Positions 58,844 to 64,000 of a stretch of DNA of 64,000 bases are shown here, piece after piece. The stretch spans positions 23,286 to 87,285 of the forward strand of contig CAZAYY010000017.1 of NCBI GenBank assembly GCA_964489525.1. Direction: 5' to 3'. The position numbers and the translations under genes were made by a program. Position 1 is the stretch's first letter. Every line of letters begins with the position of its first letter. The notes beneath the pieces were generated by a model, which saw nothing but the letters and a program-made list of their open reading frames with translations, was not told where the DNA came from and did no database searches. This DNA comes from CAZAYY01 sp964489525. Lineage in GTDB: Bacteria > Chloroflexota > Anaerolineae > Anaerolineales > JABWBV01.

Positions 58844-59790
58844 ACGATCAAAATTTTTGGCTTGAGCATCCCCGGGTTTGTGTAACCGGCGGCGGCGGAT
58901 TTTTGGGCTCTTTTGTCCAGGAAGCCTTACGCCGGCGCGGGGTGACCGACATTTTTATCCCCACGATTGAAAAATACGACCTGCGTACATTAGATGGAAT
59001 CCAGCGGATGCTGGATGATGCCCGCCCGGATGTCATCATCCACCTGGCTGCTCTGGCGGGTGGCATCGGTGCCAACCGCGCCCGCCCGGCCGAGTTTTTC
59101 TATGATAACTTGATGATGGGTGTGCCGCTGATGCATGAAGCCTGGCGCAGTAATGTGAAGAAATTTGTGGCGATTGGGACGATTTGCGCCTATCCCAAGT
59201 TCACGCCCATTCCGTTTAAAGAAGAAAACCTATGGGAAGGATACCCGGAAGAAACTAACGCCCCCTACGGGCTTGCCAAGAAAATGCTGCTGGTTCAGGC
59301 CCAGGCTTACCGCCAGCAGTATGGCTACAACGCAATTTATTTGCTGCCGGTCAACCTGTATGGACCGCGCGATAATTTTGACCTGGAAACGTCGCATGTC
59401 ATCCCGGCGCTGATTCGCAAATGCATTGAAGCCCAGGAGAAAAACACGGGGCAGATTGTGCTGTGGGGCGACGGCTCGCCCACCCGTGAATTTTTATATG
59501 TGCGCGACGCTGCCGAGGGCATTGTGGCCGCTGCCGAACGCTACAACGACAGCGAACCCGTTAACCTGGGCTCTGGCCAGGAGATCAGCATTAAAGACCT
59601 GGCTGACCTGATTGCCCGCCTGACTGGGTTCACCGGTGAGATTGTTTGGGACACCAACAAACCCAATGGCCAGCCCCGCCGCGCCCTGGACACCTCACGC
59701 GCCGCCGATTTCTTTGGCTGGCGTGCTGCCACTTCATTTGAAGACGGCCTCAAAGAAACCATCGCCTGGTACCGCCACCACAAATCATAA
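58840..59790 (+). CDS. fcl: GDP-L-fucose synthase-like NAD-dependent epimerase
   Basis: Short-chain-type sugar nucleotide enzyme of 316 residues. NAD(P) binding TGGGGFLGSFV, the catalytic tyrosine-lysine in YGLAKKM, PVNLYGPRDNFDL, HVIPALIRKCIEA and GDGSPTREFLYVRDAAEG are as in Fcl. It would form GDP-L-fucose from GDP-4-keto-6-deoxymannose; a related epimerase is possible. It overlaps the regulator stop by 4 bases. Confidence 0.88.
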   Translation: MNDQNFWLEHPRVCVTGGGGFLGSFVQEALRRRGVTDIFIPTIEKYDLRTLDGIQRMLDDARPDVIIHLAALAGGIGANRARPAEFFYDNLMMGVPLMHEAWRSNVKKFVAIGTICAYPKFTPIPFKEENLWEGYPEETNAPYGLAKKMLLVQAQAYRQQYGYNAIYLLPVNLYGPRDNFDLETSHVIPALIRKCIEAQEKNTGQIVLWGDGSPTREFLYVRDAAEGIVAAAERYNDSEPVNLGSGQEISIKDLADLIARLTGFTGEIVWDTNKPNGQPRRALDTSRAADFFGWRAATSFEDGLKETIAWYRHHKS

Positions 59791-59835
59791 ATCACAAATC
59801 AGAATTCTTAAATCTTAAGTCTTAAATCCCAATTT
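59785..59835 (+). repeat. AT-rich direct repeats within the polysaccharide operon
   Basis: Short CAAATCATAAATCACAAATC-like units and TTAAATCTTAAGTCTTAAATC-like units lie in the spacer between fcl and the permease gene. They form no clear hairpin and no ribosome site beyond the next start. Confidence 0.5.
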
Positions 59836-59839
59836 CCCC

Positions 59840-60697
59840 ATGTCCCTCCAACCCCCTTCTGCCCGTCCAATTGTCCCACCCCTGGTGCTCACACCGTCCA
59901 CTGGCTGGTCGGCTTTGAATTTAAAAGATCTCTGGCGCTACCGCGAGCTGATGTTTTTCCTCACCTGGCGCGATGTTAAGGTGCGCTATAAGCAAACTGC
60001 GCTGGGTGTTGCCTGGGCGGTTCTGCGCCCACTCATCCAAATGGTGGTCTTCAGCCTGATTTTTGGCGGCATCGCCCAACTGGATTCAGAGGGCTACCCC
60101 TACGCCATCTTTACTTATGCTGCGCTGCTGCCCTGGCAGCTTTTTTCAATGACCCTTAACGAAGCGGGCCGTTCGATGGTTTCGAACCGGCACATGATCA
60201 CCAAAATCTACTTTCCCCGGCTGGTCATTCCCTTTTCGTCTTTGCTCAGCAGCCTGGTGGATTTTGCCGTGGCCTTTGTCATTTTGGGCTTTCTAATGGT
60301 TTACTTTAAAACGCCTCTGACGCCCGCCATTTGGACCCTGCCGCTGTTTTTGCTGTTGGCCATGGTGGCTTCCCTGGGGGTCAGCCTGTGGCTGGCGGCC
60401 ATGAATGTTCACTATCGTGATGTGGGCTACGCCCTGCCCTTTGTCATCGAAGTGTGGAAATATATCACCCCGGTGGCCTACTCAGCGGCTTATATTTCGG
60501 AACGATGGCAGCTGTTATATTCGATTAACCCGATGGCTGGGGTGGTACAGGGCTTTCGCTGGGCGCTGCTGGGCATCCCGCTCGACCCGGCTTCGATTCA
60601 ATCCATCTGGATTTCGACCATTGTTTCTGTGTTGGTGTTGGTTTCTGGCCTTTTTTATTTCCGCCGGATGGAACGCACCTTTGCGGATGTGGTGTGA
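59840..60697 (+). CDS. wzm: ABC-2 polysaccharide export permease
   Basis: The 285-residue membrane protein has about six spans and belongs to the Wzm/TagG/KpsM group: LKDLWRYRELMFFLTWRDVKVRYKQ at the cytosolic N-terminus, then WAVLRPLIQM, and MNVHYRDVGYALPFV. It forms the channel for O-antigen or teichoic acid-like glycan export with the ATPase encoded next. The ATP-binding gene begins 2 bases past its stop; GTGTGAGC-type overlap shows coupling. Confidence 0.92.
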   Translation: MSLQPPSARPIVPPLVLTPSTGWSALNLKDLWRYRELMFFLTWRDVKVRYKQTALGVAWAVLRPLIQMVVFSLIFGGIAQLDSEGYPYAIFTYAALLPWQLFSMTLNEAGRSMVSNRHMITKIYFPRLVIPFSSLLSSLVDFAVAFVILGFLMVYFKTPLTPAIWTLPLFLLLAMVASLGVSLWLAAMNVHYRDVGYALPFVIEVWKYITPVAYSAAYISERWQLLYSINPMAGVVQGFRWALLGIPLDPASIQSIWISTIVSVLVLVSGLFYFRRMERTFADVV

Positions 60698-60699
60698 GC

Positions 60700-62007
60700 A
60701 TGGCTGTGCCTGTGTTGAACCGCCTTTCTTCTCCCACCGACCCTGAGATTGCCATCCGGGTTGAGAACCTGGCCAAGGAATACCGCCTGGGCAGCGCCCC
60801 AGATGCATACCAGACGCTGCGCGATGTACTCGTGGATGTGGTCAAAGCGCCATTCCGGCGCAAAACTGGCGATGCCAGCCCAACGCTTTGGGCGCTGCAG
60901 GATGTTAACTTTGAACTGCGCCGCGGCCAGGTGTTGGGAATCATCGGACGCAACGGGGCTGGCAAATCTACCCTGTTGAAAATTTTGTCGCGCATCACCG
61001 AGCCAACCCGCGGCCGGGTGGAAATTCACGGGCGGGTTGGGGCGCTGCTCGAAGTGGGCACGGGCTTCCACCCGGAACTGACCGGGCGCGAGAACATTTA
61101 CCTCAACGGCGCCATCCTGGGGATGAAGCGTTTTGAAATCGAGAACAAATTTGACGAAATTGTGGATTTTTCCGGCGTCGAGAAGTTTATCGACACCCCA
61201 GTGAAACGTTATTCCAGCGGGATGTACCTGCGCCTGGCTTTTTCAGTTGCGGCGCATCTCGAACCGGAAATCCTGGTGGTAGACGAAGTGCTGGCCGTGG
61301 GCGATGCCGAATTTCAGCGCAAGTGCATTGGCAAGATGTCCAGCGTGGCCAGTGAAGGCCGCACGGTGCTGTTTGTCAGCCACACAATGTCGGCCATTTT
61401 GCGCCTGACAGAGCAAACCATTGTGCTCGATCAGGGGCGGGTGGCTTTCCAGGCACCTTCCGCTGAAGCTGTAGATTTTTATCTTTCCCAAAACGTTTCG
61501 CAAAGCGGCGAACGGGTGTGGGAAAATCCCCAAACGGAGCGCCCCTTCCGCCCCCTGGCGGTGCGGGTGGTATCGGTGCAGGGGCATGTGGTAGACACAG
61601 TGCGCTCGATTGAGCCGGTTCAAATTGAAATGGAGTACGAACTGGCCGAGCCGGTTCAGGGGCTGCGGGTGGGCGTGTTTCTGAATACCGCTCGCGGTGA
61701 GCCTGTGATGACCTCATTCGACACGGATGCGCCGGAAATGTTTGAAGCCCACGCAGCCCGTCCGGCGGGCAGGTATACCAGCCGCTGCACCATCCCGGCT
61801 GATTTTCTGAACGATGGCCGCTACACCATTGGCGTCAACGCCAGTGCCTACCGGGTTAAGCGCTATTTCCAGGATGAACAGGCGCTGAGTTTCAGCGTGG
61901 ATGCAACCGGCGCGCCTGGTTCGCAGTGGATCGAACACCGCCCCGGCTTTGTGCGCCCGCGTTTGGCCTGGGAAGTGGTGCCCGCCCATCCAAACAGCAG
62001 GAGTTAG
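60700..62007 (+). CDS. wzt: polysaccharide export ATP-binding protein
   Basis: The 435-residue ATPase has Walker A GRNGAGKSTLL, signature YSSGMYLRLAFSVA, Walker B ILVVDEVLAVGD and switch LFVSHTMSA. After about residue 255, a Wzt-type beta-sandwich domain follows (AVRVVSVQGHVVDTV, then MTSFDTDAPEM), which in related systems recognises the glycan end. This identifies an O-antigen-like or surface glycan exporter. Start ATG at 60700 preferred over GTG at 60694 overlapping the permease stop. Confidence 0.93.
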   Translation: MAVPVLNRLSSPTDPEIAIRVENLAKEYRLGSAPDAYQTLRDVLVDVVKAPFRRKTGDASPTLWALQDVNFELRRGQVLGIIGRNGAGKSTLLKILSRITEPTRGRVEIHGRVGALLEVGTGFHPELTGRENIYLNGAILGMKRFEIENKFDEIVDFSGVEKFIDTPVKRYSSGMYLRLAFSVAAHLEPEILVVDEVLAVGDAEFQRKCIGKMSSVASEGRTVLFVSHTMSAILRLTEQTIVLDQGRVAFQAPSAEAVDFYLSQNVSQSGERVWENPQTERPFRPLAVRVVSVQGHVVDTVRSIEPVQIEMEYELAEPVQGLRVGVFLNTARGEPVMTSFDTDAPEMFEAHAARPAGRYTSRCTIPADFLNDGRYTIGVNASAYRVKRYFQDEQALSFSVDATGAPGSQWIEHRPGFVRPRLAWEVVPAHPNSRS

Positions 62008-62010
62008 CAG

Positions 62011-63657
62011 GTGGTGGAAATGGAAAACGAACGCAAGCTGACGGATTCGATTAAAACCCTGTTTGGCGAGATTCCCTACCTGGCGGAGTGGTTCTGGTAC
62101 CTGCGCCAGCGCGATATGCCCACTACGGTGATGATGGACCTGCAGCGGCTGCGTGCCGCTTTGCCGGGCTGGGTATTGGAGTTAACCCAATCGGGCCATG
62201 CCCGCCCCAATCGTCAGCCCAGAAAGATTGCGCTCTTTGCCCAGGGGCGCGATTGGTTGGAGTACATGACTTTGGTCGGGCTGGCCTATGCGGGGAATGG
62301 GGATGAAGTTGCCCTGACCTACCTGCCCTACGATCATTGGAAACGTTCGAACAACGCTTTCGACCTGCGCCGCCAGAATGTCTACATTCGCGAGAGTCTG
62401 CGCCCGGTAAAACCCTTCATGAAGGTCGTTTCGCTTTGGAACATGGCCGCAGCCCGCCGCACCCAGCTTCCGTCCGATTTGCAGGCAGCCATAGACCGGC
62501 GGGCTTATTACGATGTTCAATACACCACTTCACTCGAACGGGTGGATAAAAACAGCGAACTTTACCGCCTGCGCATGGAACGCAACACCTCTTCCGCTCG
62601 CCAAATTTACGCCTGGCTCATCCAACTCACCCCGAAACCGGATGTAGTCATTGTTCCCAACGGCAGTGTGATGGAATATGGGGTTTTTTACGAGGTGTGC
62701 AAATACCTGGATGTTCCGGTGGTCACCTTTGAATTTGGCGAGCAAAACCACCGCATCTGGATTGCCCAGAACGATGACAGCATGCTGCAAAAAACCGATG
62801 ATTTGTGGCGGGCCCGCGGTCAGATCCCCCTGACGAACCAGGAAACCGCCCGCGTTCGAGATATGTTTGCCTCGCGCCAGGGTGCCAAACTCTGGGAGAC
62901 TTTTTCGTGGCAGTGGCAGGGCGCACCCATCCAGGGCGAAACCGCCGTCCGACGCGACCTCAACCTGGACAACCGGCCCCTGGCTTTCATTGCGACCAAC
63001 GTGATGGGCGACAGCCTGACCTTGCGCCGCGAAGTGTTCACCGAGATCATTCCCTGGCTTGAGAAAACCATCCTGTATTTTAAAAACCACCCTGAATTCC
63101 AGGCGGTCATTCGCATTCATCCGGGTGAACTGATGCAGGGGTGGGGGGTCTCGGTGTACACCGTGCTTACCGAAATTTTCCCCACACTGCCCGAAAACAT
63201 CCGCCTGATTCCCAACGATGCAAAAGTCAATTCTTATGACCTGGCGGCGATTGCCGACCTGGGGCTGGTATACACCACCACGATGGGTATGGAGATTGCC
63301 ATGAGCGGCCGCCCTGTGATGGTGGTGGGCAATACCCATTATCGGGGTAAGGGGTTTACCCTGGACCCGCAAAATTGGGATGCGTATTTTTCCCTCTTAG
63401 AAAGTGTGCTGCGTTCGCCGGAGGCTTTTAAACCCACCCACGAGCAGGTAGAACTCGCCTGGCGCTACGCCTACCGCTTCTTTTTTGAATATCCCCTGCC
63501 TTTCCCCTGGCACCTGTGGTATTTTTGGGCGGATATGGGCGGCCCCGACAAGCCCTATTCGCTGTACAGTGTGCTGACGCCCGAAGGGTGGGAGCAGTTC
63601 GAAATTACATTTGATTACCTGGCAGGCAGACCCATTGATTGGGCAAACCCGCTCTAA
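62011..63657 (+). CDS. capsule-type GT-B glycosyltransferase-like protein
   Basis: The 548-residue protein has a GT-B-like C-terminal half resembling KpsC/KpsS or CDP-glycerol-type transferases: AVIRIHPGEL, then SYDLAAIADLGLVYTTTMGMEIAMSGRPVMVVG and HYRGKGFTLD. The N-terminal half (residues 1-230) is without a recognised motif. It probably adds a residue to the surface glycan exported by the neighbouring ABC system. The start is a GTG at 62011 with AGGAG 7 bases upstream; an ATG at 62020 is an alternative. Confidence 0.65.
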   Translation: MVEMENERKLTDSIKTLFGEIPYLAEWFWYLRQRDMPTTVMMDLQRLRAALPGWVLELTQSGHARPNRQPRKIALFAQGRDWLEYMTLVGLAYAGNGDEVALTYLPYDHWKRSNNAFDLRRQNVYIRESLRPVKPFMKVVSLWNMAAARRTQLPSDLQAAIDRRAYYDVQYTTSLERVDKNSELYRLRMERNTSSARQIYAWLIQLTPKPDVVIVPNGSVMEYGVFYEVCKYLDVPVVTFEFGEQNHRIWIAQNDDSMLQKTDDLWRARGQIPLTNQETARVRDMFASRQGAKLWETFSWQWQGAPIQGETAVRRDLNLDNRPLAFIATNVMGDSLTLRREVFTEIIPWLEKTILYFKNHPEFQAVIRIHPGELMQGWGVSVYTVLTEIFPTLPENIRLIPNDAKVNSYDLAAIADLGLVYTTTMGMEIAMSGRPVMVVGNTHYRGKGFTLDPQNWDAYFSLLESVLRSPEAFKPTHEQVELAWRYAYRFFFEYPLPFPWHLWYFWADMGGPDKPYSLYSVLTPEGWEQFEITFDYLAGRPIDWANPL

Positions 63658-63688
63658 TGATCCATTATCCAGTTTTGAAGGAGAGAGC

Positions 63689-64000
63689 ATGAATTGGAAA
63701 GGCAAATCCATCCTGGTTACCGGCGGCACCGGTTCTTTTGGTAAGAAGTTTATTGAAATCTTGCTGCGCGAATATCAGCCGTCTCGCCTGATTGTCTACA
63801 GCCGGGACGAGCTGAAGCAGCACGAGATGCGGGTCCATGGCTTTGAGCATGAAAGCCTGCGCTATTTCATTGGGGATGTGCGCGACCTGCCCCGCCTGAC
63901 CCGCGCCATGCATGGGGTGGATATTGTGGTCCACGCTGCGGCGCTCAAGCAGGTTCCTGCCTGTGAATACAACCCCATGGAAGCCATCAAGACCAATATT
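63689..64000 (+). CDS. pseB: PseB/FlaA1-like UDP-sugar 4,6-dehydratase (partial)
   Basis: The first 104 codons of a short-chain-type nucleotide sugar enzyme, cut by the window edge. ILVTGGTGSFGKKFIEILL, the NAD-binding part, then LIVYSRDELKQHEMR, RYFIGDVRDLPRL and VVHAAALKQVPACEYNP are as in UDP-GlcNAc 4,6-dehydratases of the PseB/CapD-short type. It makes a 4-keto-6-deoxy sugar precursor. The ATG at 63689 is behind GAAGGAGAG. Confidence 0.9.
   Translation, partial: MNWKGKSILVTGGTGSFGKKFIEILLREYQPSRLIVYSRDELKQHEMRVHGFEHESLRYFIGDVRDLPRLTRAMHGVDIVVHAAALKQVPACEYNPMEAIKTNI

Noticed and set aside
1..64000. CRISPR arrays, tRNA or rRNA genes
   Set aside because: I found no regularly spaced repeats with unique spacers, no T-loop like GGTTCGAATCC with matching arms, and no rRNA-like segments; the phased repeats seen are DnaA boxes or in-frame protein repeats.

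Overview
The window is a stretch of bacterial chromosome of moderately high GC. It most resembles Chloroflexota, class Anaerolineae. This rests on family memory only, since no search could be run: an SpoIIIAA-like AAA/R3H protein, FmdB-type zinc ribbons, TolB-like and DUF11/M14 exported proteins, and intergenic DNA full of short G-rich and REP-like repeats. There is no rRNA, tRNA, CRISPR array, prophage or intact insertion sequence that I can see. Nearly all genes are chromosomal housekeeping or envelope genes, mostly in short operons.

Layout. 1-546: UPF0173 hydrolase (cut by the edge). 547-1574: non-coding, with dispersed repeats and then a cluster of DnaA-box-like sites (candidate oriC). 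1575-6176: oligopeptidase F, LysM protein, ssb, deoxynucleoside kinase, nucleotidyltransferase. 6219-11372, minus strand: a GAF histidine kinase, then a four-gene set (YhfC-type intramembrane protease, ABC ATPase, ABC permease, Ig-like/zinc-ribbon membrane protein). 11386-11438: two perfect parS sites. 11869-18248: pdxS-pdxT, GNAT-like protein, AAA/R3H protein, tmk, FmdB-like protein, homoserine dehydrogenase. 18250-27386: two exported proteins, a flippase-like membrane protein, a GH31 glycosidase and a TlpA-like thioredoxin. 27371-30184: Ca2+-type P-ATPase. 30821-32122: icd. 33583-36977: sdhCDAB. 37162-37275: candidate small RNA. 38237-39313: REC-cyclase. 39386-41787: DUF212, xseB, a membrane protein, xseA. 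41890-47201: HIT, phospholipase D-like, HerA-like ATPase, methyltransferase-like and GNAT genes in one direction. About 47583-47704: a second, helically phased DnaA-box array before a DUF92 gene. 48578-58152, minus strand: ATPase, uracil-DNA glycosylase, polyprenyl synthase, GbsR regulator, phosphoesterase, MFS, radA, MBL/beta-CASP nuclease, RNase D. 58256-end: start of a surface polysaccharide operon (regulator, GDP-fucose synthase-like, Wzm/Wzt exporter, capsule-type glycosyltransferase, PseB-like dehydratase).

Working together. Icd and succinate dehydrogenase supply TCA-cycle steps. PdxST makes pyridoxal phosphate. Tmk, the deoxynucleoside kinase, Ssb, RadA, Udg and exonuclease VII serve DNA precursor supply and repair. 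The last operon builds and exports a surface glycan. The parS pair and two DnaA-box clusters together suggest that the window lies near the replication origin. The non-coding gaps carry at least four families of short dispersed repeats, including one MITE-like element with terminal inverted repeats and a flanking target duplication.
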